From positions 5,267,177 to 5,331,176 of the forward strand of contig CM059559.1 in the NCBI GenBank assembly GCA_030386875.1: a stretch of 64,000 nt of DNA, in the 5' to 3' direction. The notes under the pieces were generated by a model that was given only the letters and a program-made list of their open reading frames with translations, was not told where the DNA came from and ran no database searches. The stretch is from Morinoia aosen (Eukaryota; Arthropoda; Malacostraca; Amphipoda; Talitridae). Of the stretch, positions 37,801 through 43,464 are shown piece after piece (positions within the stretch are counted from its first letter, which is position 1; each line of letters starts with the position of its first letter). The translations under genes were made by a program, and so were the position numbers.

Positions 37801-39120
37801 GCATCAACGTCTACTAATTAAAATAAAAGAAAGTGATTAATAGATCACGACCGACAAAAAGAGAGTCATTTATACGAAAAAGAAATTAAAGAGTGACATC
37901 AAGAAAAGGCTCCATGACAGTTTACGGTAAAATAAAGTATAATAATATCCGTGTTATTTAGTCATAACTTTTTTGTAACATAAGTATTCAAAAAACAGCA
38001 TGGATTTTTTGGTCACATAAGATATATTAATATCCATTAGAACCATACCAGGTCTTAGAATAAAATATCCACAAAGAATCTATTCACTCAATAAAACCTT
38101 TCGGAGACTAGCTCCATCCTCAGTAAGTCATTCAGTCAAATGTTTTTCAAAGGAACAGTGAAAATTCATTGTCCATTTCACCAAATTTTACTGAATGACT
38201 GAGGATGGAGCTGGTCTCCGAAAGGTTTTATGGAGTGAATAGATTTTTTGTAGATATTTTATTCTAAGACCTAGTACAGTTCTAATAAACATGATTTCAA
38301 TATTAACAGCATTCTTTGTTTATAAGTTTCTAAAGACAATTCGGTTAAAGAAAAATGACTTTCCTGATATTTATAGCCGTGTTTTTAGTCATGGTTTTTT
38401 TAAAATGTTTTAAAAAAAAAAAAATTTTTTTTGGTCCCATAAAATATAATAGCCATGTTTTTTAGTCAAGATTTTTCTGTTAAAAAACAATGTTTAAAAA
38501 AACAGCATTGGATTTTAAAGGTCACATAAATACATTAATATCCATGGTTTTTATTCATAATTTTGTATAAATAACAGGTTTTTTTTTTAAAAACAGCATG
38601 GTTTTTTGGTCACATCTCTATCAATGACCATAAGTACAGATATGTTATTATAACACACCATTTTGGGAGTTGAAGGTCATTCAGATGTCTTGTAAAATAT
38701 ATGAAATATCAAAGCATGAAACCGCAGAAAATGAAAAATTTCATAAAACCATGGAAACCATTAATTAAGAAGTATGCTGTTTTATTTTGTAATTTGACAT
38801 GAAAACAAATAATGTAATGTGGTTCTTTTTCTTGCTGAGTTATTTTCAGACAAAATATTTAAAAAAAAACAAAATATCCAGGTTTTTTTTAAAAAAAAAG
38901 GCATGGATTTTTTTGAGTCACATCTCTACACACAACCCACCATCATCACACGCACACTCCTTGTAGTACGCCCCGTTCATGCCCTCGAAGACGCCCATGT
39001 ACTCGTAGCGCTCCAGCTTGATCTTGTCCGTGAAGGCGTCGCGCTTCCGTCGCAGTGCGCTCGTCCAGTCGTTCACGCACTTGCAGTTGCCCGCCGCCGG
39101 CAGCCACGTCTGGCTCAGGG
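10735..39120 (-). CDS. CCP/sushi-domain type I membrane glycoprotein, 12 exons (5' partial)
   Basis: Twelve exons join in consistent phase: 39120-38956, 28715-28612, 27029-26865, 26551-26473, 23011-22891, 19020-18932, 18057-17949, 16901-16827, 13357-13235, 12848-12733, 11437-11228 and 10862-10735. They encode about 493 residues. The order is: a helical, charged N-terminal region with a CKC motif and a possible heptad pattern; three CCP (sushi) domains, each with paired cysteines, a VxYxC..GF-type core and the late tryptophan; a membrane-proximal segment; one hydrophobic transmembrane helix; and a roughly 30-residue basic cytoplasmic tail. Eleven N-glycosylation sequons (such as NTT, NIT, NVT, NYT, NWT) support an extracellular ectodomain. 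CCP domains typically bind proteins in complement-like, adhesion or synaptic receptors; the ligand here is unknown. No signal peptide exon was identified, so the 5' end lies between 39121 and the RalGPS gene. I do not recognise a named orthologue. Confidence 0.85.
10873..11210. repeat. Degenerate ~70-bp tandem repeat filling an intron
   Basis: About five diverged units containing AACTAAATTAATCTGTGTTT and TCACAGAGGT blocks make up nearly all of the intron between the two transmembrane exons of the sushi gene. Confidence 0.75.
11228..11437 (-). CDS. Sushi gene exon: juxtamembrane stalk and start of TM helix
   Basis: Acceptor TTTAACAG and donor GTGAGA flank 210 bp. The peptide includes NNVYFLEVYSSKYACPGEMD, an acidic stretch DIPDDELTDAEKQRK and then YYFWIVTIPSIV, the first half of the transmembrane helix. 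The helix is split by the intron (phase 1), and the two halves join into about 24 uncharged residues. Confidence 0.85.
11438..12732. other. Intron without further features
   Basis: AT-rich intron of the sushi gene. I see no tandem repeat, transposon or additional exon in it. Confidence 0.5.
12733..12848 (-). CDS. Sushi gene exon: second half of CCP3
   Basis: Acceptor CTGTGCAG. The peptide SQNESDMTVICKRGNWTRP followed by TPGWYC gives the third and fourth cysteines and the GxW of the CCP fold, with NES and NWT sequons. The donor is the weak point: the only phase-compatible GT before an in-frame stop is AAAG/GTCCCA, a poor consensus. A short (TGGAC)n-like run at about 12983-13008 lies just upstream in the intron. 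Confidence 0.75.
13235..13357 (-). CDS. Sushi gene exon: first half of CCP3
   Basis: Acceptor CCCCTACAG, donor GTGAGT. The peptide reads CTELPCDDDIPQVPSHAVSN, then GTKVTYSCIPGF, the classic C..P and VxYxC.xGF pattern of a CCP domain. The first residues also complete CCP2. It ends in phase 2 within an arginine codon. Confidence 0.9.
13423..13650 (+). mobile_element. TTAA-flanked MITE, copy 2
   Basis: About 228 bp with ends TTGACACTTTGACTG (left) and CAGTCAAAGTGTTAA (right), in an intron 65 bp upstream of the CCP3 acceptor. It aligns along its length with 20955-21182, including the AAAATCCCC and GTGACTxCTGGT blocks. Confidence 0.75.
13651..16826. other. Intron with a dispersed direct repeat
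   Basis: A roughly 95-bp segment at about 14039-14135 is repeated at about 15220-15315; shared blocks include ACCTCAGATCA, CATTGCAAGTTGT and GCTGTAGAATTTG. Short direct repeats with ACTCATCACTAC lie at about 14530-14600. A GC-richer patch at 16480-16800 has an open frame of 109 codons on + but no splice context or recognisable domain. Confidence 0.5.
16827..16901 (-). CDS. Sushi gene exon: second half of CCP2
   Basis: Acceptor CGCCTCACAG, donor GTGAGT, 75 bp. The peptide SGDGMGANSTCQEDGTWSKL carries the third CCP cysteine, the conserved GTW and an NST sequon. Phases 2 in and 2 out agree with both neighbours. Confidence 0.85.
16925..17275. repeat. Degenerate minisatellite upstream of the CCP2b exon
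   Basis: Loose tandem units of about 33-39 bp with the core GTGATTGTACCGGGCATAGC, decaying rightward into GGACATAGGGAGATGGTTAA. It lies in the intron beside the 48-bp donor array. Confidence 0.7.
17491..17990 (-). repeat. 48-bp tandem array spanning an exon end and its 5' splice site
   Basis: About ten units of 48 bp. Read on the gene strand, each unit contains the last 29 nt of the CCP2a exon (coding VNYTCSDGF) followed by the donor GTGAGCTCTGCACCACGTG. The exon-proximal unit (about 17949-17990) is the real exon end; the others form a ladder of donor copies in the intron. Each unit also carries a CACGTG hexamer (some copies mutated). The 297-aa + strand ORF at 17288-18181 is a shadow of this array. 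Confidence 0.95.
17949..18057 (-). CDS. Sushi gene exon: first half of CCP2
   Basis: Acceptor CCGCCCCAG, donor GTGAGC. The peptide CEEDPPAAPIESLSSWDNTT continues to RSIDHVVNYTCSDGF, with both CCP cysteines and NTT and NYT sequons. Reading through the donor meets TGA at once (AGG TGA), so use of any downstream repeat donor would truncate the protein. The last third of this exon is the founder unit of the 48-bp array. Confidence 0.9.
18387..18945 (-). repeat. 25-bp tandem array spanning an exon end and its 5' splice site
   Basis: About 22 units of 25 bp. On the gene strand each has AAATGTGTAGAAG (the last 13 nt of the CCP1b exon, including the codon for its final cysteine) followed by a donor-like GTAAAG or GTAGGG. 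It runs from the real donor at 18931/18932 into the intron. ORFs of about 190-225 aa on + (FYTFALLYLLHI-like) are repeat shadows. Confidence 0.95.
18932..19020 (-). CDS. Sushi gene exon: second half of CCP1
   Basis: Acceptor TTTTGCAG, donor GTAAAG. The peptide AHPHGEGVSTCLHQNKTWTK then LNPQLKCVE holds the third and fourth CCP cysteines, the tryptophan and an NKT sequon. Phase 2 in and phase 1 out make it the only way to join 22891-23011 to 17949-18057 without a stop codon. Confidence 0.85.
19440..19741 (-). mobile_element. TAATC-tailed retroposon, decayed copy
   Basis: Recognisable blocks: GTTCCCACACTGGATTCT, CCAGTGAACCGAAAAAGATG, GATACAATAATT and the terminal CCCCTCAG at 19734-19741. Strongly diverged and without a clear target duplication. 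Confidence 0.6.
19742..20954. other. Intron, nothing recognised
   Basis: AT-rich intron of the sushi gene with a modestly GC-richer stretch at 20760-20900. No exon with compatible splice sites is apparent. Confidence 0.4.
20955..21182 (+). mobile_element. TTAA-flanked MITE, copy 3
   Basis: Ends AACACTTTAACTGC and GCAGTCAAAGTGTCAA, with an internal GACCGGTGGGTCAC block. Same length (about 228 bp) and orientation as 13423-13650. Confidence 0.75.
21214..21525 (-). mobile_element. TAATC-tailed retroposon, decayed copy
   Basis: Starts with TTAGTTTAAGACTCCCT and keeps the GTGGAATCTCTGCACAAGG and CATAGAAACAGCAAAGTAGG blocks. The right (5') part is diverged or rearranged. Confidence 0.55.
21526..22697. 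other. Intron, nothing recognised
   Basis: AT-rich intron sequence of the sushi gene. No exon or mobile element is identified. Confidence 0.4.
22698..22842. repeat. 51-bp tandem repeat and adjoining palindrome
   Basis: About 2.6 units containing ACATTTCAATGACACTTGG and CATCGTCATACCACAAAGG, in the intron just past the CCP1a donor. It ends in a near-perfect palindrome at 22817-22842 with arms CTAGGTACATCA and TGATGTACCTAG. Confidence 0.85.
22891..23011 (-). CDS. Sushi gene exon: first half of CCP1
   Basis: Acceptor TTGACGCAG, donor GTGAGT. The peptide VRCSGEPPTSPQGTDLNPRE continues WSGISFPPAKAYYTCATAL, with the first two CCP cysteines. Phases 1 in and 2 out fit the neighbours. Confidence 0.85.
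23018..23165. repeat. Degenerate ~55-60-bp tandem repeat
   Basis: The GATCTTAGAGTG motif and the TCAATGTACATTxGATCTTA block recur about three times, just upstream of the CCP1a acceptor. Confidence 0.7.
23432..25118 (-). repeat. 18-bp G-rich intronic minisatellite, about 93 units
   Basis: On the gene strand the unit is TGCAGGAGGCAGTGGGGG. Array length is about 1.7 kb. The unit has no stop codon and is a multiple of three, so very long meaningless ORFs (up to 588 aa on +, 495 aa on -) occur in several frames. Variant units (A/G in the fifth codon position and a rarer CTCG variant near 24060, 24222 and 24402) repeat with a 162-180 bp higher-order period. GGGGG tracts every 18 nt would lie in the pre-mRNA. 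It sits about 420 bp upstream of the CCP1a exon. Confidence 0.95.
25130..25866. other. Intron with a GC-richer patch
   Basis: About 25380-25760 is GC-richer than the surrounding intron and starts with a short hairpin (CAACACTCAGCACAGTGTTG). ORFs exist on +, but no splice sites or domains support an exon. It could be an unrecognised mobile element. Confidence 0.4.
25920..26472 (-). repeat. GT-rich degenerate array starting at a 5' splice site
   Basis: CACCCCACACTCACC-type units (gene strand GGTGAGTGTGGGGTG) begin immediately at the donor of the exon 26473-26551 and continue about 550 bp into the intron. Several copies reproduce the donor hexamer GTGAGT. ORFs of 149-203 aa in this stretch are artefacts of composition. 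Confidence 0.85.
26473..26551 (-). CDS. Sushi gene exon: linker before CCP1
   Basis: Acceptor GCACGACAG, donor GTGAGT, 79 bp. The peptide LKTALTEATPNETLPFLGPY then TCSDFT includes an NET sequon and one cysteine. Phases 0 in and 1 out agree with the neighbours. Confidence 0.8.
26775..26864. repeat. CA-rich simple sequence past a donor
   Basis: CCCACACACACCAACACC-type short repeats lie between the donor of the exon 26865-27029 and the rest of the intron. A comparable GGTGTTGGTGAAGGTGG-type stretch at about 27035-27180 lies on the acceptor side of the same exon. Confidence 0.75.
26865..27029 (-). CDS. Sushi gene exon: helical ectodomain segment
   Basis: Acceptor CTACACACAG, donor GTGAGT, 165 bp. 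The peptide LHNLKRTMEEDTSVRSELLY, RIEKVYTTLTGKKAPRNVTF, DIEVVLRGFNDTAQY has NVT and NDT sequons and a helix-then-strand look. I considered a SEA-like fold but see no diagnostic motif. Phase 0 on both sides. Confidence 0.85.
27468..27800 (+). repeat. 23-bp AT-rich minisatellite
   Basis: About 14 units with the core ACGTAAGGTATGATATATAC. Many units are near-palindromic. - strand ORFs (YHTLRIVYII-like) are shadows. Confidence 0.9.
27801..28611. other. Intron, nothing recognised
   Basis: AT-rich intron between the 23-bp array and the exon at 28612. A 99-codon ORF on + has no exon-like features. Confidence 0.4.
28612..28715 (-). CDS. Sushi gene exon: N-terminal ectodomain
   Basis: Acceptor ACTGTTGCAG, donor GTGAGA, 104 bp. 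The peptide VRAQATLTVENAVLYEKSLS then SNTTAAAEQNITDT carries two sequons (NTT, NIT). Only this frame is open throughout; it needs the upstream exon to end in phase 1, which 38956-39120 does. Confidence 0.8.
29222..29998 (-). repeat. 19-bp minisatellite, about 40 units
   Basis: Unit ATCATCACACGCTGCTCGC on +. The right edge (about 30000-30110) grades into CACCATCACCACACGCACACTCACC, which resembles the intron start beside the exon donor at 38945-38956. ORFs of 145-357 aa on + are shadows. Confidence 0.95.
30239..30645. repeat. Large inverted repeat (hairpin) 1
   Basis: Arms of about 174 bp (30239-30412 and 30472-30645) separated by about 60 bp. For example, CCATACAGTAAAAGTGGTGG on the left is matched by CCACCACTTTTACTGTATGG on the right. 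A few mismatches are present (GCGTTTAAGAGG against CCTCTTAGACTC). Confidence 0.9.
31447..31713 (+). mobile_element. TAATC-tailed retroposon inside the AT-rich block
   Basis: + oriented copy: starts CCCCCTCAGGGGGATACAAT, contains GAACTAGCGCTCCCAGGGG and GGTTCACTGCTGTCCTG, and ends near GGGAGGCTAAAACTAA. It lacks part of the usual interior (about 270 bp instead of 350). Confidence 0.8.
32042..33016 (+). repeat. 5' LTR (975 bp, with internal deletion)
   Basis: Identical by eye to the 3' LTR over about 776 bp except one G/A change near 32400, then lacks 286 bp that are present in the 3' LTR at about 37435-37720. TATATAAA at 32690-32697 is a likely TATA box and AATAAA at 32929-32934 a likely polyadenylation signal. 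The 90-aa ORF inside occurs in both LTRs and is not a gene. Confidence 0.9.
33017..36658 (+). other. Interior of the LTR element, no gene
   Basis: About 3.6 kb, mostly AT-rich. Two paragraph-like repeats (around 34080-34330 and 34650-34900, each ending in a polypyrimidine stretch and an AGGC-containing block) look like an old internal duplication. No protein-coding frame can be supported. Confidence 0.6.
33019..33037 (+). other. Primer binding site, tRNA-Leu type
   Basis: TGGTGGCAGCGGTGGGATT begins two bases after the 5' LTR. It is complementary to a tRNA 3' end consisting of CCA plus the acceptor and T stem; from memory it fits tRNA-Leu (UAG) best. Confidence 0.7.
36659..37919 (+). repeat. 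3' LTR (1261 bp)
   Basis: Second direct repeat of the LTR element. Contains 286 bp (about 37435-37720, rich in GCCTTCAGCAC-like motifs) missing from the 5' LTR. TATATAAA lies at 37307-37314. Near identity elsewhere indicates a recent insertion. Confidence 0.9.
38037..38288. repeat. Large inverted repeat (hairpin) 2
   Basis: Arms of about 100 bp (38037-38138 and 38190-38288) with a loop of about 50 bp. Left GAGACTAGCTCCATCCTCAG pairs with right CTGAGGATGGAGCTGGTCTC, one mismatch. Confidence 0.9.
38956..39120 (-). CDS. Sushi gene, most upstream exon recognised
   Basis: Acceptor CCCTCACAG, donor GTGCGT, 165 bp. The peptide LSQTWLPAAGNCKCVNDWTS, ALRRKRDAFTDKIKLERYEY, MGVFEGMNGAYYKE has a CKC motif, then a charged, probably helical stretch. 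Incoming phase 1 means at least one more upstream exon exists. The donor at 38955 is followed within about 30 bp by the 9-kb repeat block, so this intron is at least 10.2 kb long. Confidence 0.8.
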
Positions 39121-39469
39121 CTGTGAGGGAAGCGAGAGGCGCGGGTCGTTGTTGTTGTTGTCGTTGTTTATATATTTGTTAGATGTGGATGGTGTCAAAT
39201 CAGCTAAAATTCTCTGTTTATGGACTACCGCTCGCCAATGCTTCGCCCGCTGTCACGCTTAGGGCTGGACCACCCAAACCTCGGTGTCAAAATTAAACTG
39301 TGGGGCTATCTGCGCATGTGTCAAATTGTAAAAACCTAATTTCTTTGTAGAATTGGTGGAAAGTTATAACGCAAACAATAAGTTCAGGCTAGGTTAAATT
39401 AGAATAAAATAGTTTTGTTATGCACATTAAATTTTGGTTCAGATTAGATTAAAAAATTATGATTATGAG

Positions 39470-39800
39470 CTAGTAGATTAGAGTATAAATGTCAGTTTAA
39501 GCCTCCCTAGCAGCAACAAAAATGTTCCAAGAGAGGAAGGATGAAGGCCCCATTTAGTATGGAGTAGAGGGAACGCGGAATCTATGCACAAGGTGCATAG
39601 TAACAGTAAGCTAAGAAAGATCATGAAAAAATAAAAAATTGAAGAAGAAAGTAGTAGGTGCTGAAAAACAGGACAGCAGTGAGCCGAAAAAATAATGGTC
39701 CGTAACAAAACAAAAACCCTATTCTACTTAAACAAAAAGAAAACCTACCTAAGCTTTCGCTCGGGCCCTCACATAGTCACCCTGGGAGGTAGTCCTTAAC
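39470..39800 (-). mobile_element. TAATC-tailed retroposon copy
   Basis: Contains AGTTTAAGCCTCCCTAGCAG at the tail side, CCATTTAGTATGGAG and GGACAGCAGTGAGCCGAAAA. The right (5') end is altered and followed at about 39797-39850 by a second fragment of the middle of the element. Confidence 0.75.
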
Positions 39801-40322
39801 ATAACAAAACAAAAACATTTTATTTCAGCAAAAAAGGCCTACTTTCCAACATTGAAACGAAAGCCTAGGTTTATCCAGCCTCCTTAGGCCGGCTGCCAGA
39901 ATGAGCATCTCAGAAGCGATTGTCGTGAAATGATGGACCTGTGAAACCAATCCTCTCCATAACCCTTATGAGCCGTATACTAACATATTACCTGGTAACT
40001 TTCAGTAGCTGTGAATCGAGTATAAAGCGAATAAATCATTTAGAAGCCTCAGCTCAACCTGATTTAAAGAGTTATCACTCGCATGCCATTCCGAAAGCTC
40101 TCACAGAAAAAAGCATAAAAGACATTCTACTCACCAATGAGAGCGATCAACAATTTCATGGCCAATTCATGAATAATAATAATTCAAAAATCAGCACACT
40201 ATGTTCCCGTATCCACAATACAGCGGCGTGCAGAACTGGGTGCACACAGACCGTAACTAGCGCGGCGAGATGCGGGCTGGTCAGACCGAGGTCTCGTGTC
40301 CCCAGACGACGGCGGTGTTGAC

Positions 40323-40394
40323 CTGCGCTGCCATGACGCTGCCGGTCGATCGCGCCCTTCCCTACGCAGCCTCACGATGCTCCCCTCGTCGAGG
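40323..40394 (-). CDS. Candidate exon in a GC-rich island
   Basis: An acceptor-like GTGACTGTAG and a donor-like CAG/GTCAAC frame 72 bp, open as LDEGSIVRLRREGRDRPAAS then WQR, ending in phase 2. It could be an upstream exon of the sushi gene, but its phase does not match the exon at 39120 directly, so an intervening exon would be needed. A promoter or CpG-rich island (about 40240-40400) is the alternative. Confidence 0.2.
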
Positions 40395-40700
40395 CTACAG
40401 TCACAGGCTTGCATTATTCAATAATACGTAACTGTACAACCTGTAGTCATAGTGTGAGGACCAAAAATGGTCAGCGACTGCCAGTTTTCAAGAAAATACG
40501 AGTATTATTGTGCAACCTGTTGTTATATTCGGGAGCACGGAGAAACGGTCAGTGACTGCCATTATTCAAGAATATATTACAGTGCAGCCTGTGGTTATAT
40601 TCGGAAGCATCGAAAACGGTCAGTGACTGGTTTTGTTCAAAAATTTTTCCTGCGCAGCCTGCAGTTCTACTCTGAAGGACCGAGAAACAGTTATAAACTT
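40395..40700 (+). repeat. Degenerate ~75-bp tandem repeat
   Basis: About four units combining GGTCAGTGACTGCCATTATT, a GTGCAGCCTGTGGTTATATT-type block and a GAxAAACG block. Confidence 0.75.
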
Positions 40701-41766
40701 GTAGTGGTCAAAAATAGTTTCTGGAAATTATTACATTTTGAAAGGTCAGGGAGTTGTTGGTCAATGACTCTTAGTTCAAAATCTGGTTTTTAGGTCGTCA
40801 ATACGGCAGCTTAAACTTGAGGTCAATATTGAACTCAAATTTAGTTCAAGGACAACATTTAGCATTGATATAAATAAGGTTATAGGGACGTCCTTGTCTC
40901 AAGAGCAATCTTGGTGTATTACGCGAGGTAAATAAATAACTTAAATCGTTCTCAAGTGCATCATTAGAGGCGAATTTAGGCAGCACCAATTGTCAAATAA
41001 CGAAACTTTCTTCTTTACATTTTCTTGGATTGAGATCGAAGTTGGCAAGCGCCCGGATATTTTCAAGTGAAAGAAAGAAAAAACGAAAACTGCATAATGT
41101 CCCTACAGCAACAATTTCTGGCTTCTTCGATCATTAGCAGGATGAGTAAGGAATGAAACAGCAAAAAACATGTATTATTAATTTTATTACAATATATAGC
41201 ACGAAGAAAATACATTTGTACAAGAATAAATTACAGCGACAAGTGATCATAGCGAACGAGAGATGAGAATAGTGGAGAGTAAATCGTAAAAGTAAAAAAG
41301 CGCTCTCAACATTCACCAGTTGCAAGTACTATTACTTTTTCATCACACGATTACTTTAGTCCGGTCGGCAGAACTCATCTGCGCTGAAATATGAAAAGAA
41401 ACGATTGCACTCGAGTGGGAGTCTGTACGAGATGTAACGTCGGCCTCCTCCATGCGAATTGGAAGAAATACAAGAAATAAAATGAGGTCTACTCGGCCCT
41501 TTAGGAATAAAACCCACGGCACACTCGCGTGACCAGCGCTCCCGATCCGGCACGAGCAGTTGACGTGTTAAATTTAGAAACAGTTCATGTCCTTGAACCG
41601 GCACAGCTGGCAGCGTGCGTAAGGGCACTTACAAGAACTTACGCCGTACCGTTAGGATGACGTAAATGGGTTGGAAATACGAATTTTAAGACACTGTCGA
41701 ACGAGTTTTTGCTTTACTAACGAGGTCAAAAATCTCGTGGAGCGTCAAATCAAATCTTAGTCTCAT

Positions 41767-41862
41767 TTTTTTCGCCGCCTGCATGCATGCTTTTCGCCAC
41801 TTAGGCAAATTAAGCGATTAAATAGCTTAGGCGCCGAAAAACATGCATGCAGGCGGCGAAAA
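41767..41862. repeat. Inverted repeat with GCATGC arms
   Basis: TTTTCGCCGCCTGCATGCAT (left) pairs with ATGCATGCAGGCGGCGAAAA (right) across a spacer of about 45 bp. Possibly a short foldback element. Confidence 0.85.
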
Positions 41863-42034
41863 AGTTAGACCGGGATATGACGCATGAGTTGCCACGAAGT
41901 GAGTTTGTAGACTCGTGGAGTGAACTAATGTCCTCTATCTTGCGGAACACGCAACCACGGTACATAGCTTCCTGTAGCATCATTGAAATGGCAAGCGCGC
42001 ACAGCGACAAATCAACCCAAAGCTCAGCCATTAA

Positions 42035-42398
42035 GATTAAGATTTTAAGTTAGTTTAAGCCTCCCTAACCGCTACAAAAAAAAAAGCGTATCGAAGAAAG
42101 GAAGGAGGAAGGCACCATTTAGTATGGAGATAAGGGAATGCGGAATCTATGCAGAAGGGGCATAGAAACAGTAATTTGAGAAAAAAGTTCATGAAACAAG
42201 ATAAAAGTTAAAGAAGAAAGTAGTATGTGCTGAAAAAACAGGACAGCAGTGAACCGAAAAAAGGTGGTCCTTAACATGGCAAAAGCATTTTTTTTACAAC
42301 AAAAAGAAGGCCTACCTAACTCACAGCTCGGGCCCTCACATTTTCCCCTTGGGAGCGCTAATTCCCATAAAAACAATAGCTATATCCTCCTTAGGGGA
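42035..42398 (-). mobile_element. TAATC-tailed retroposon with 13-bp target duplication
   Basis: Flanked by GCTCAGCCATTAA at 42022-42034 and 42399-42411. The tail side is GATTAAGATTTTAAG and the 5' side ends in CCTTAGGGGA. All parts of the family are present. Confidence 0.9.
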
Positions 42399-43464
42399 GC
42401 TCAGCCATTAAAACTCTGGTTAAAATACCAAGAAAATCTTAAAACAAATTTCATCAGCACAAAAAAAAAAGCGGAACTTCTCCAGTCGTTTAGAATGCAT
42501 AAAAAATGAAGAACAAATTCCTCCGTATCTCTCTACAAAGGAAGTGTAGTCAATGGTGCGTCCGTCAATTCTAATCAGATTATTGAGACACGAGGGATCA
42601 ATTCATCCACGCTTGGAGAATAAATACCCAAAACTAGTAGATCTGCAATACAAAAGGAAAGATGTTTAAAATAGACGAAGTTGAAAAATCCACAACAAAT
42701 TAAAAATTTCAAAAGTAATTATACCATTAACCATAAATTTACATGAGCGTTAAAAAAAACACACACTACCAGCGGCAGTGCCGTAATAGACCAACCAAAA
42801 AAAACGCTTTCTTACGTGACTACCGCGGGACTTGATGTCTGATTTCACTGCAAGGAAAATCACTTAGCGGTGGTGATGAGCCATTCACTTGTAAACAAGA
42901 GGCATAAATGAGTAGGAGACACTTCATGGAAAACATTTCATTTCAGCGACCTAGTGAGGAGAAGAAAATAAAGTAGTCGCACCCGTGCAGTCTTCTCTTC
43001 GAAGCGGCATACATTCGGGTCTGTGCAATAATTGCAATTCTCTCATACATAATCAAAAACGAATTAAAATACCACGGATTACAACCCTGAAAATATTTAG
43101 AGAATAATGATGAAGACCACCAAACATAGAACACATTCCTTCATTCAGTGTTACAAAATTTGCAGTAGAAACGTTACATTCCCAACGCCTCAAAAATACC
43201 TAATGGGCTTCAATTCGTACACCGAAAGATGGAAAAATAATTCATAACGACAATGAACTTGAGCGCACTATGTCAGGGTAATGAGCATATTTAGTCTATT
43301 TCTTAACGCAAGAACTGAACTTTCAGCAAAGTTTCGCTTATTTTTCTATGGGGAAATAAAGATATTTCAGTAAGAGATGTAAGTGAACACGATGTGCCTT
43401 GGTGCACGAGCAGCAGCCTAGGGCAAAGCTTCAACGCTGGCAAATCCAGATAGTAGCTGATCAA

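Larger units (their letters stand above)
32042..37919 (+). mobile_element. Non-autonomous LTR retrotransposon
   Basis: Two nearly identical direct repeats begin TGTTGTGATTCC and end CCATGACA. A primer binding site follows the 5' LTR. The 3.6-kb interior (33017-36658) has no gag or pol frame longer than about 110 codons and no readable protease, reverse transcriptase or integrase motif, so mobility would have depended on proteins from an autonomous relative. A GC-richer tract at 35560-36300 has short arginine-rich frames and could be decayed gag sequence (weak). No clear polypurine tract precedes the 3' LTR, and the flanks (TGTT left, GTTT right) do not form an exact target duplication. Confidence 0.85.
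30116..38930. repeat. AT-rich repeat block inserted next to an exon donor
   Basis: Outside the LTR element (32042-37919) and the retroposon (31447-31713) this block consists of poorly ordered copies, on both strands, of motifs such as TTTTTTAGTCATGATTTTTT, GGTCACATAAAATATATTAA and TATCCATG. It contains two large hairpins (30239-30645 and 38037-38288). A distinct GC-richer segment at about 30860-31070 (with CTGCCGCAGGCCTGCGAG) is unassigned. No coding sequence is seen. Confidence 0.7.

Noticed and set aside
41356-41628. 90-aa - strand ORF (SRECAVGFIPKGPSRP) as an upstream sushi gene exon
   Set aside because: No acceptor and donor pair with suitable phase, and its right end resembles the TTAA-type MITE terminus, so it is more likely repeat-derived.
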